Notes: generated from the letters alone by a model not told the origin. Shown: positions 1 through 6,182, counted from the stretch's first letter. The stretch: 6,420 nucleotides of DNA from a bacterium (GCA_027022065.1 JALVZS010000083.1:15880-22299); one strand, 5' to 3'. Numbers and translations are program-made.

Positions 1-16
1 CCTCTGCTAGAAGAAA

Positions 17-442
17 CTAGAATGTGGTGTTGTGGGGATATTTCTTTGTTAATCTTTCCAGCTCTTTAATGGCGTCGTCAATGTAGCCGTATTTTAGGGC
101 AACCGCGCTGTATATGAACTTTTCCTGGACCTTTACCTGAAGGAACTTGTAAACGGCAAAGGAGGAAAGGGCCATAAGTGCCAGTGTGCTTGCTATGAAA
201 GCGATCTTCAAAAACCATCCTGCGCTCTTGAACTGCTCCCAAAAGGGGGCTTCTCTTGTCAGCTCAAGGACCTTTTCAATGTCTATTTTCTCTTCTTCTG
301 GAGGCGGTTTTGTTTTAGATGTTTTTTTCTTTATTATGAAGGTTGTGCCGCACTTGGAGCACTTGACCTTTATGCCCTTTTCAGTGACCAGCTCGTCCTT
401 TATGAAGTATGTGGTGCCACAGCCCTTACACCTTATCCTCAT
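17..442 (-). CDS. Zinc-ribbon, single-pass membrane protein (MJ0042-type N-terminus)
   Basis: A 141-residue protein of unknown role. The N-terminus carries two CxxC pairs, Cys5/Cys8 and Cys28/Cys31, about 20 residues apart. This is the pattern of the short zinc ribbon called MJ0042/zinc_ribbon_4-5, found at the N-terminus of many bacterial membrane proteins. A basic/proline-rich linker (about 36-50) and an acidic helix (51-66) follow, then one hydrophobic segment at about 76-99. The last 35 residues look like a single TPR-type helical hairpin (AVALKYGYIDDAIKELERL), which suggests a protein contact. With the ribbon in the cytoplasm, the C-terminus would lie outside the membrane (inference). 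The ATG overlaps the mtnA stop as ATGA, so translation is probably coupled. The stop TAG lies at 17-19, and no terminator is visible in the remaining 16 bases. Function unknown; confident as a gene, only moderately for the family. Confidence 0.85.
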   Translation of the reverse strand: MRIRCKGCGTTYFIKDELVTEKGIKVKCSKCGTTFIIKKKTSKTKPPPEEEKIDIEKVLELTREAPFWEQFKSAGWFLKIAFIASTLALMALSSFAVYKFLQVKVQEKFIYSAVALKYGYIDDAIKELERLTKKYPHNTTF

Positions 443-1473
443 GAAAACAGCTCTTTTATGCTTTTGGCAAAGGGAGGTCTTAATACCCCCTTTTCTGTGA
501 CTATGTAGCTTATAAGCTCACTTGGGGTTACATCAAAGGCGGGATTAAAAGCATGCGCTTTTTGCGGGGTGGTTCTTTTGCCGGCAAAGCAGAGCACCTC
601 TTCCTCTTTTCTCTCCTCTATGGGTATCTCGCTACCCTTTTTTATGGAGAGATCAAAAGTGGAGGTGGGGGCCACCACCATGAAGGGTATGCCGTGGTGC
701 TTTGCCAGCACCGCAAGAGCATATGTCCCTATCTTGTTTGCCACATCGCCTTCTGCTGTTATTCTGTCTGCCCCCACTATAACCATGTCAACAAGCCCTT
801 TGCTCATAACATAACCTGCCATGTTGTCGCATATCACTTTGTAAGGAATGCCTTCCTTTTCCATTTCCCAAGCTGTAAGTCTTGCTCCCTGAAGCAGTGG
901 TCTGGTTTCATCCACCCACACCAGCTCAACCTTTCCCTCCTCGTGAGCCTTTCTTACAACGCCTAAAGCCGTTCCGTATCCCGCTGTGGCAAGGGCACCT
1001 GCGTTGCAGTGGGTAAGTATTCTGGCGTTTTTGGGAACGAGCGAAGCTCCGTGTCTTGCCATGTTTATGCAGGCTTCTAAATCTTCTTCCTGTATTCTTA
1101 GCGCTTCAGCCCTCAGTTTGTTGATTATTTTGTGGACGGGGCTTACGGGATACTCCGCTACAGACATCATCCTTTCCAGCGCCCAGAACAGATTTACCGC
1201 TGTGGGTCTCGTTGATCCAAGAAGTTCTCTGAGGTATCTGCATCTTTTTAGAAATTCTTCTCTCGCTGCTTCTTTATAGTCCTTAACTCCTAAGTAAAAA
1301 CCGTAAGCCGCTGCTATGCCTATGGCTGGTGCGCCTCTGACTGCTAGGGTCTTTATTGCTTCTGCTACCTCTTCAGGGGTGCGAAGCCTCAGCCACACCT
1401 CTTCCAGAGGTAGTCTTCTCTGGTCCAGAAGAACAAGTTCGTCATTTTTATCAAGATACAGGGGCTTTAGCAT
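439..1473 (-). CDS. mtnA: S-methyl-5-thioribose-1-phosphate isomerase
   Basis: MtnA (344 residues, full length) converts 5-methylthioribose 1-phosphate to 5-methylthioribulose 1-phosphate in the methionine salvage pathway, in the cytoplasm. It belongs to the eIF2B alpha/beta/delta-like superfamily. Visible signatures are RGAPAIGIAAAYG (46-58), the catalytic-cysteine segment THCNAGALATAGYGTALG with Cys156, DETRPLLQGARLTAWE (188-203), the catalytic Asp236 in GADRITAEGDVANKIGTY, and NPAFDVTP near the C-terminus. The Cys and Asp match the pair defined for B. subtilis MtnA. The ATG overlaps the end of the DUF167 gene by 7 bases. A GGAG-like ribosome site lies inside that gene about nine bases upstream. 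No other methionine-salvage gene is in the window. In some bacteria MtnA also isomerises 5-deoxyribose phosphate. The related ribose-1,5-bisphosphate isomerases are an alternative assignment, but the whole-length motif pattern favours MtnA. Confidence 0.95.
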   Translation of the reverse strand: MLKPLYLDKNDELVLLDQRRLPLEEVWLRLRTPEEVAEAIKTLAVRGAPAIGIAAAYGFYLGVKDYKEAAREEFLKRCRYLRELLGSTRPTAVNLFWALERMMSVAEYPVSPVHKIINKLRAEALRIQEEDLEACINMARHGASLVPKNARILTHCNAGALATAGYGTALGVVRKAHEEGKVELVWVDETRPLLQGARLTAWEMEKEGIPYKVICDNMAGYVMSKGLVDMVIVGADRITAEGDVANKIGTYALAVLAKHHGIPFMVVAPTSTFDLSIKKGSEIPIEERKEEEVLCFAGKRTTPQKAHAFNPAFDVTPSELISYIVTEKGVLRPPFAKSIKELFS

Positions 1474-1751
1474 CCCAGCCTCTCCTTCACAAGCTTGGCA
1501 TCAACACCCTTTATGAACAGCAACTTTTCCCTTGACTTCTCTCCCTTTTCTATTACCACGCTGCTCTTTTTCACGCCTATTATCTTGGATATGTACTCTA
1601 CTAGAGCTTCGTTGGCCTTTCCCTCAACTGGAGGGGAGGTGATCCATACCTTCAGCTTTTCTCCTTCAATGCTGTGCCTGTTTCTTGATGCTTTTGGCTG
1701 CACCCTAACACTTATCAGAACGCCGCCTTCCCTTTCCCGGAGCCACTCCAT
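1467..1751 (-). CDS. yggU: DUF167/YggU family protein
   Basis: A small cytosolic protein of 94 residues, the usual size for DUF167 (UPF0235, YggU). The family has known structures but no settled biochemical function. The signature is clear: VRVQPKASRNR (15-25), LKVWITSPPVEGKANEAL (33-50), then a helix and the strand-loop VVIEKGEKSREKLLFI (65-80). The SPPVEGKAN loop and the KGEKSREK loop are the most conserved parts of the family. It starts four bases after the yggT stop, with a GAGGT ribosome-binding sequence in the last codons of yggT. Its own stop overlaps the mtnA ATG. In E. coli yggU directly follows yggT, and that order is kept here. The family is certain; the molecular role is not known. 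Confidence 0.92.
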   Translation of the reverse strand: MEWLREREGGVLISVRVQPKASRNRHSIEGEKLKVWITSPPVEGKANEALVEYISKIIGVKKSSVVIEKGEKSREKLLFIKGVDAKLVKERLGC

Positions 1752-1755
1752 TTAT

Positions 1756-2052
1756 CTACCTCACACTGTAGGCAAGCTGGTAAAGGGAGGGAACAAGCCA
1801 CAGCTGCAGAAAGTAGATGATTATCAAAACAACAACAGGCGATATGTCTATCCCTCCTATGGGGGGTATAACCCTTCTTATGGGCCTGAGGACAGGTTCA
1901 GTTATGTGGTATAGAAACCGCACTATAGGATTGTAGGGATCGGGGTTTACCCATGAGATAATGGCCCTAATGATGATTATCCACACGTAAATCCTCAGCA
2001 CAAGGTCAACCACTGCCGCAAGCGCTCTCAGTAGGTTGGAAATAACAAACAT
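1756..2052 (-). CDS. yggT: YggT family integral membrane protein
   Basis: A 98-residue inner-membrane protein of the YggT family (PF02325, also called YCF19 in plastids). It has two hydrophobic stretches, about residues 7-32 and 70-90, joined by a conserved polar loop. The loop contains the family signature ISWVNPDPYNPIVRFLYHIT (32-51) and EPVLRPIRRVIPP, followed by GGIDISPVVVLI. Related proteins have been linked to osmotic tolerance, cell division or membrane-protein assembly, but no enzymatic activity is established. The ATG follows the ugd stop directly with no spacer, and an AGGAGG sequence sits in the last codons of ugd only three bases from the start. Translation is therefore likely coupled to ugd. 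The neighbouring yggU supports the assignment. Confidence 0.93.
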   Translation of the reverse strand: MFVISNLLRALAAVVDLVLRIYVWIIIIRAIISWVNPDPYNPIVRFLYHITEPVLRPIRRVIPPIGGIDISPVVVLIIIYFLQLWLVPSLYQLAYSVR

Positions 2053-3360
2053 CTACCTCCTCCCCATGCCCGTGTATTTGAAGCCTAAAGATTTTGCCTT
2101 TGATGGATCGTATATGTTCCTCAGGTCAACGAGAACATTGCCCTTCATAACATTTTTTAGCTTTTTTAGATCCAGGCTTCTGAACTGATTCCACTCCGTT
2201 ACTATGACTACGGCATCTGCATCCCTTGCGGCGTCGTAGGAGTCCTTTGCGTAGTATATGTTATTTCCAAACACCTTTTTTACATTTTCCATGGCGGCGG
2301 GATCATAAGCCTTGATCGTTGCTTCCTCTTCAATCAGCCTTTTGATAATGTACAGGGAGGGGGCTTCTCTTATATCATCTGTGTTGGGCTTGAAGGAAAG
2401 TCCGAGTACGGCAACGGTTTTTCCCGATACGCTTCCATTAAGCATGCTCTTTATCTTGGAAAAGGCCACCTCCTTCTGCCTCTCGTTCACCTCAATGGTG
2501 GCTTTCACCAGCTTGAACTCGTATCCCTGGCTTTCTGCTATCTTTAGTAAAGCCTTGGTGTCTTTGGGGAAGCAGGAGCCTCCAAAACCGGGTCCGGGAT
2601 GCAAAAACTTGGGGCCTATGCGCCCGTCTAGACCCATGGCCCTTGCCACCTCGTGCACATCCGCACCCACTATGTCGCAGAGGTTGGCAATCTCGTTTAT
2701 GAAAGAGATCCTCATGGCTAGATAGGAGTTGGATGCGTACTTTATAAGCTCGGCTGTTTTTATGTCTGTGAACACAAATGGAGTATCCCTTAAGTATAAA
2801 GGTCTGTAAAGATCCTTTAAAATGGCTCTGGCAGAGTCACTTTCGGTGCCTATCACCACCCTGTCGGGGTGCATGAAGTCATAAACGGCGGATCCCTCTC
2901 GCAGAAATTCGGGATTGGATGCCACATCAAAGGACACGCTGTTCTTCTTGGTCTCCTCAATGATCTTCTTTATCCTGTAGCCTGTACCCACGGGAACTGT
3001 GCTTTTTGTAACTATAACCTTGTAGTCGTTAAGGTTTTCTGCAATCTTTCTCGCCACCTCTTCAACATAGGTGAGATCTGCCGAGCCGTCTCCCCTCGGG
3101 GGTGTTCCCACAGCTATGAAGATAACAAGAGAATCCTTGATGGCGGAGTTAATGTCTGTTGTGAATGAGAGCCTTCCCTCTTTTAGATTTCTTTTTACCA
3201 GCTCTTCCAGTCCAGGCTCGTAGAAAGGAACCTTTCCACTTTTAAGGCTTTCTACTTTCTCCTCCACCTTATCAACGCACACCACCTCGTTTCCAAATTC
3301 AGCAAAGCAGGCTGCCGTTACTAATCCCACATAACCTGCTCCTATAACCGCTATCTTCAT
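2053..3360 (-). CDS. ugd: UDP-glucose 6-dehydrogenase
   Basis: A member of the UDP-glucose/GDP-mannose dehydrogenase family (435 residues, full length). It performs the NAD-dependent four-electron oxidation of UDP-glucose to UDP-glucuronate, a precursor for extracellular or envelope polysaccharide. The N-terminal Rossmann domain opens with IAVIGAGYVGL (3-13) and has Asp30 at the end of beta-2, favouring NAD. Further family marks are NPEFLREG (149-156), Lys207 and Asn211 in ELIKYASNSYLA, and the catalytic Cys263 with Asp267 in GFGGSCFPKDTKAL. The second nucleotide-binding domain begins near VAVLGLSFKPNTDDIREAPS (319-338). GDP-mannose or UDP-N-acetyl-sugar dehydrogenases are alternatives, but the overall motif set is Ugd/TuaD-like. 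The ATG overlaps the upstream LysM gene stop as ATGA. No glycosyltransferase or other sugar gene is nearby to reveal the product's fate. Confidence 0.95.
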   Translation of the reverse strand: MKIAVIGAGYVGLVTAACFAEFGNEVVCVDKVEEKVESLKSGKVPFYEPGLEELVKRNLKEGRLSFTTDINSAIKDSLVIFIAVGTPPRGDGSADLTYVEEVARKIAENLNDYKVIVTKSTVPVGTGYRIKKIIEETKKNSVSFDVASNPEFLREGSAVYDFMHPDRVVIGTESDSARAILKDLYRPLYLRDTPFVFTDIKTAELIKYASNSYLAMRISFINEIANLCDIVGADVHEVARAMGLDGRIGPKFLHPGPGFGGSCFPKDTKALLKIAESQGYEFKLVKATIEVNERQKEVAFSKIKSMLNGSVSGKTVAVLGLSFKPNTDDIREAPSLYIIKRLIEEEATIKAYDPAAMENVKKVFGNNIYYAKDSYDAARDADAVVIVTEWNQFRSLDLKKLKNVMKGNVLVDLRNIYDPSKAKSLGFKYTGMGRR

Positions 3361-4157
3361 CTAACCACCTCTACAAATCTTTTGGGTTTTATGGGCCTGT
3401 TTTTGGTTCTTATCCATAGCCTTAACACTGTATTTCTTACAGCATATCCCATTTGCTGTCCTTTTCTCAACATCATTCCTTTTCTGATGGTCCAGGCTAT
3501 CCCGTCTGCCACATAGACAGAGTATAGTCCTCCTGGGTGCTTTAGCAGAACGAAGCTGTTCATACCGTTTATGGATCTTTCCAGATACACGACCTTTCCC
3601 CTTGCTACCGCAAGCACCTTCTCCCCTTTTAACAGGGGTATGTCCACCCTGTTTCCCACAACGGCTACCGTCATGGTTCTTCCTATGGGGGAAAGAAGCG
3701 AAACTCCTTTAACCTTAAAGTGCTTTTTCAATAAGCCCTCGCTGGCAGTGAGCTTTACCTTTTGGGTTATCTTCCAGTCAAGGAGCTTGTCGCAGGGAAG
3801 GTATATGGGCCTTCCCGCAATGAGTGGCTTTTTTACAGAGAGATTGTTGTACAGGGCGATTTTCTTTACTGGGATCCCGAAGCGTATGGAAAGCCCTATC
3901 AGGGTATCTCCTCTTCTCACTTTATAGGGGCAAAGTCCTTCTAAATCTGCCACGACCTTGCAGGGAAGCAGTATCTTTTGGCCGGGCCTGAGCCTTCTGG
4001 GATCTTTTATGCGGTTTATGTATTGAAGCTTTTTTATTGGAACTCCTGAAAGCCTGGACAGGGAGTAAAGGGTGTCTCCCTTTCTTATGGAGTACCTGCA
4101 CCATGATGCATGCGAGGTTGCTGGGATGACAAGTATAAGGAGGAAGGCTATGAGCAA
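3357..4157 (-). CDS. Exported LysM-LysM-degenerate LytM (M23-like) protein, NlpD-like
   Basis: A 266-residue envelope protein. A hydrophobic signal peptide (1-17, ending SHA before Ser18) suggests signal-peptidase I cleavage. There is no lipobox, unlike E. coli NlpD. Two LysM peptidoglycan-binding domains follow (about 20-66 and 76-122), each with the RKGDTL/RRGDTL start and a PGQKILLPC/AGRPIYLPC end. Each is bracketed by cysteines (20/66 and 76/122), so a disulfide staple is likely. The C-terminal part (about 153-264) reads like an M23/LytM fold (VDIPLLKGEKVLAVARGKVVY, VLLKHPGGLYSVYV, LRLWIRTKNRPIKP). All three expected zinc histidines are replaced (Gly168, Ala217, Arg246); only Asp172 remains. 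It should bind peptidoglycan without cutting it, perhaps activating an amidase as NlpD/EnvC do. The start is TTG, chosen for the strong AAAGGAGGT seven bases upstream and because it gives the signal peptide. Confidence 0.9.
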   Translation of the reverse strand: MLIAFLLILVIPATSHASWCRYSIRKGDTLYSLSRLSGVPIKKLQYINRIKDPRRLRPGQKILLPCKVVADLEGLCPYKVRRGDTLIGLSIRFGIPVKKIALYNNLSVKKPLIAGRPIYLPCDKLLDWKITQKVKLTASEGLLKKHFKVKGVSLLSPIGRTMTVAVVGNRVDIPLLKGEKVLAVARGKVVYLERSINGMNSFVLLKHPGGLYSVYVADGIAWTIRKGMMLRKGQQMGYAVRNTVLRLWIRTKNRPIKPKRFVEVVR

Positions 4158-4594
4158 CCCAGGACCTCCTTTATCCTGCTGAAGGCTTCTTCAACGGAGC
4201 TTGCTTTTATCACCCCTGGTATGTCCCAGCTCATAAGGGATATTACGGGCTTCCCCATCTTGAGGGCAAAGGCTATTTCAGAGAGCGTTCCGTATTCTCC
4301 TCCAACTGCCACAAGCACATCCGCTGTTGCTGCTATTATCACATTCCTTGCGTGCCCCAGCCCTGTGGCTATGGGAATGTCAATATACGGGTTGGCGTCG
4401 TTTCTGTTGTAGGTGGGAACCACTCCTATGGTGATTCCACCTGACTCTTTTACACCTTTTGCGGCGGCTTCCATAACGCCGCCCAAACCACCACATATAA
4501 CAGGATAGCCCAAGGTGCCGAGGAGGCGTCCAAGGGAAAGGGCGTTTTCCAAATCCCTGGGGGATGCCTGGGATGCTCCTATGACGCCTATTAT
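4148..4594 (-). CDS. SLOG/LOG-family (TIGR00725-like) protein, start codon unresolved
   Basis: A cytosolic Rossmann-fold protein of the SLOG superfamily, close to the TIGR00725/LDcluster4 group once called lysine decarboxylase-like. Relatives include LOG phosphoribohydrolases, which release a base from nucleoside monophosphates; the activity of this subgroup is not established. The core begins with IIGVIGAS. Numbered from there, it has GGLGGVMEA (35-43), GHARN (80-84) and the nucleotide-site motif GGEYGTLSE (98-106, a variant of PGGxGTxxE). Length is about 148 residues, roughly that of the family. There is no ATG, GTG or TTG at the expected start. The bounds given run from the ATA at 4592-4594, the first whole codon after the tRNA. 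The frame is open back through the whole tRNA-Pro to an ATG at 4688-4690 with a weak AAGG site. The next usable start inside is TTG at 4550-4552, but that removes the first beta-strand. It overlaps the next gene by 10 bases. The family call is firm; the start is not. Confidence 0.8.
   Translation of the reverse strand: MIGVIGASQASPRDLENALSLGRLLGTLGYPVICGGLGGVMEAAAKGVKESGGITIGVVPTYNRNDANPYIDIPIATGLGHARNVIIAATADVLVAVGGEYGTLSEIAFALKMGKPVISLMSWDIPGVIKASSVEEAFSRIKEVLGCS
4164..4172 (-). promoter_or_regulatory. Strong Shine-Dalgarno deciding the TTG start of the LysM/LytM gene
   Basis: AAAGGAGGT lies inside the end of the upstream LOG-family gene, seven bases from the TTG at 4155-4157. It is the strongest ribosome-binding sequence in the window and supports the unusual TTG start. 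The first in-frame ATG falls well inside the mature protein, so a start there would lose the signal peptide. Confidence 0.8.
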
Positions 4595-4595
4595 A

Positions 4596-4672
4596 TGGTC
4601 GGGGCGGCCGGATTCGAACCGGCGACCCCCAGCTCCCGAAGCTGGTGCGCTGCCAAACTGCGCTACGCCCCG
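4596..4672 (-). tRNA. tRNA-Pro (anticodon CGG)
   Basis: A complete 77-base cloverleaf with encoded CCA. The acceptor stem is CGGGGCG/CGCCCCG, the D stem GCGC/GCGC, the anticodon arm CCAGC-TTCGGGA-GCTGG with CGG at the anticodon, and the T arm GCCGG-TTCGAAT-CCGGC. The discriminator is A73. C1-G72, A73 and G35/G36 are the bacterial proline identity elements. It decodes CCG. It begins one base after the pcm stop codon and its CCA ends one base before the conserved LOG-family coding region, so it can only be made by cutting the polycistronic transcript. Nearly all stem pairs are G-C, consistent with a thermophile. Confidence 0.97.
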
Positions 4673-4673
4673 T

Positions 4674-5321
4674 CTATTCTGGCCATCCATACCTTCCCTT
4701 TAGCTTAACAAACACACAACCGCCCAGATTTTCCTTCCTGATCTTTCCCCCTGGAAGCTTTCTAATTCTTAAAAGCTCCTGTGTCAATTCACTTCCTACG
4801 GGTATAACCAGCACCCCTCCCTCTTTAAGCTGTTCTACAAGGGGCTCGGGAACTTTTGGAGCTGCCGCTGTTACTATTATGGCATCGTAAGGAGCGTGTT
4901 CCTGCCAGCCCTCTGTGCCGTCTCCCAGCTTAAACTTTATGTTTTTATATCCCAGCTTGTCCACTAGAAGCTTTCTTGCCCTTTCCAGCAGCTCTGGAAT
5001 ACGCTCAACTGTATAAACCTCCTTGGCTATTTCCGCTAAAATAGCGGCTTGGTAGCCACTTCCGGTTCCTATCTCCAGCACCTTTGCCTCTTCGGGAAGC
5101 TCCAGCGCTTCCGTCATAAGTGCCACTATGTAAGGCTGGGATATGGTCTGTCCGTATCCTATGGGCAGGGGCCTGTCGTCATAGGCGGAATCCCTTATGT
5201 ACTCCGGGACAAACAGATGGCGGGGAACTTTAAGCAGTGCATCTATGACCCTTTTATCCCTTATACCGCGCCTCTCTATAGACTTTACAAGCTCTGCTCT
5301 TTCCCTGTCGTAGTCTACCAT
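4674..5321 (-). CDS. pcm: Protein-L-isoaspartate O-methyltransferase
   Basis: Pcm (215 residues, typical length) uses S-adenosylmethionine to methylate L-isoaspartyl residues, starting repair of damaged proteins in the cytoplasm. The N-terminal region has [10 protein letters not shown] (32-41) and the substrate-loop motif GYGQTISQP (55-63). The SAM-binding motif I is [13 protein letters not shown] (81-93), followed by TVERIPEL (104-111). Motif II is [21 protein letters not shown] (133-153 region). The C-terminal strand [10 protein letters not shown] resembles the family's usual ending. The ATG overlaps the surE stop by 7 bases, and purine-rich AGGAGA and GAGA sequences upstream lie within surE. 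surE and pcm are neighbours in many bacteria. Isoaspartate forms faster at high temperature, which fits a thermophilic host. The gene ends right against tRNA-Pro(CGG). Confidence 0.96.
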   Translation of the reverse strand: MVDYDRERAELVKSIERRGIRDKRVIDALLKVPRHLFVPEYIRDSAYDDRPLPIGYGQTISQPYIVALMTEALELPEEAKVLEIGTGSGYQAAILAEIAKEVYTVERIPELLERARKLLVDKLGYKNIKFKLGDGTEGWQEHAPYDAIIVTAAAPKVPEPLVEQLKEGGVLVIPVGSELTQELLRIRKLPGGKIRKENLGGCVFVKLKGRYGWPE

Positions 5322-6076
5322 AACTTAATCTCTTCTCCTTTTACTTTCTCAAGGAAGTCAAAGTCCGTAAGCTCCAGCTTTATAGGGGTGATGGAAACAT
5401 AGCCCTTTTTAACAGCCTCTATATCCGTGTTGCTGTCATTCCCCAGCCTTTCATCATCCACAGGGATGCCTCCAATCCAATAATACACATTGCCCCTTGG
5501 GTCTTTCAATTCGTAGATATAGTCCGTGTAAATTCTTCTTCCCTGTCTCGTCCACTTAACACCCCTTATTCTCTCAATGTTTTCCACATCGGGTACATTT
5601 ACGTTTAACAGCACTCCTTGAGGAAGTTTTCTTTCTGCAACCCACTGAACCACCTTGACGGCTATTTGAGCAGCCACTTCAAAGTTTTTGTAACCTGCCA
5701 CGGCAAGAGAAACTGCTATTGAAGGCACTCCAAGGATGGTTCCCTCCATGGCTGCCGCAACCGTCCCGGAATATGTTATGTCATCGCCTAAGTTGGGTCC
5801 GTCGTTTATTCCTGAAACCACAATGTCAGGTTTTTCGGGAAGCAACTTGTTAATGCCCAGAATAACAGCATCGGTAGGGGTTCCGTCCACTGCCCATACT
5901 TTTTCCTCTACTTCTTTTACCTTTAAAGGCCTGTGGAGTGTTAAGGAGTGGCTTGCGGCGCTCTTTTCTCTGTCTGGGGCTACGACGAAGACCTCTCCCA
6001 GCTGTGATAAAAAGCGTCTTAGTACATTTATCCCTGCAGCATAAACACCGTCATCGTTGGAGAGGAGTATGCGCAT
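5315..6076 (-). CDS. surE: 5'/3'-nucleotidase SurE
   Basis: SurE (253 residues, full length) is a metal-dependent phosphatase that removes phosphate from nucleoside 5'- and 3'-monophosphates, and in some species from short polyphosphate. It is a cytoplasmic survival factor. It opens with [16 protein letters not shown], giving the metal ligands Asp8 and Asp9. Ser39 lies in [14 protein letters not shown] and Asn91 in [26 protein letters not shown], completing the metal site. DGTPTDAV (64-71) is another family signature. The start is fixed because the NDDG motif sits six residues from the ATG in this family. It begins 20 bases after the 3' end of tRNA-Pro(GGG). Only a weak GAGAG precedes it. After tRNA processing the surE message would have about a 20-base leader. 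Co-transcription with pcm matches a widespread pairing. Confidence 0.97.
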   Translation of the reverse strand: MRILLSNDDGVYAAGINVLRRFLSQLGEVFVVAPDREKSAASHSLTLHRPLKVKEVEEKVWAVDGTPTDAVILGINKLLPEKPDIVVSGINDGPNLGDDITYSGTVAAAMEGTILGVPSIAVSLAVAGYKNFEVAAQIAVKVVQWVAERKLPQGVLLNVNVPDVENIERIRGVKWTRQGRRIYTDYIYELKDPRGNVYYWIGGIPVDDERLGNDSNTDIEAVKKGYVSITPIKLELTDFDFLEKVKGEEIKLW

Positions 6077-6096
6077 TGGATACTCTCAGAGGGGAA

Positions 6097-6173
6097 TGGT
6101 CGGGGCGACCCGATTTGAACGGGCGACCACTGGCCCCCCATGCCAGTGCTCTGCCAGGCTGAGCTACGCCCCG
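6097..6173 (-). tRNA. tRNA-Pro (anticodon GGG)
   Basis: A complete 77-base cloverleaf with encoded CCA. The acceptor stem is CGGGGCG/CGCCCCG, the D stem GCTC/GAGC, the anticodon arm CTGGC-ATGGGGG-GCCAG with GGG as the anticodon, and the T arm GCCCG-TTCAAAT-CGGGT (last pair G-T). Discriminator A73 and C1-G72 match proline identity. It reads CCC and CCT. The acceptor stem is identical to that of tRNA-Pro(CGG) in the same unit, while the D, anticodon and T stems differ with compensating changes. It lies nine bases after tRNA-Leu and 20 bases before surE. Confidence 0.97.
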
Positions 6174-6182
6174 ATAAAAAAA
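6174..6182 (-). terminator. T7 run directly after tRNA-Leu, possible attenuator
   Basis: Reading along the transcript, the CCA of tRNA-Leu is followed by seven T residues, then AT and the next tRNA. A GC-rich stem (the tRNA's acceptor/T-arm coaxial helix) followed by a U-run resembles an intrinsic terminator. The genes continue immediately downstream without a new promoter that I can see. If it works, it is therefore likely partial, setting a higher level of tRNA-Leu than of the downstream genes. It may also simply be an AT-rich processing spacer. This is inferred from layout only. Confidence 0.3.

Noticed and set aside
553-966. Long plus-strand open frame inside mtnA
   Set aside because: It is a shadow of mtnA with no recognisable motif; mtnA has complete catalytic signatures on the other strand. 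The same applies to the plus-strand frames over ugd, pcm, surE and the LysM gene.
3922-4104. Minus-strand 60-residue frame inside the LysM gene
   Set aside because: Alternate frame of a gene with clear LysM repeats; basic low-information peptide without a ribosome site.
4596-4672. tRNA as an integration (att) site for a mobile element
   Set aside because: No integrase, no duplicated tRNA 3' fragment and no foreign-looking DNA next to any of the three tRNAs.
4515-4703. Plus-strand frame containing GRPDSNRRPPAPEAGALP
   Set aside because: Antisense translation of tRNA-Pro(CGG), a well-known spurious protein pattern.
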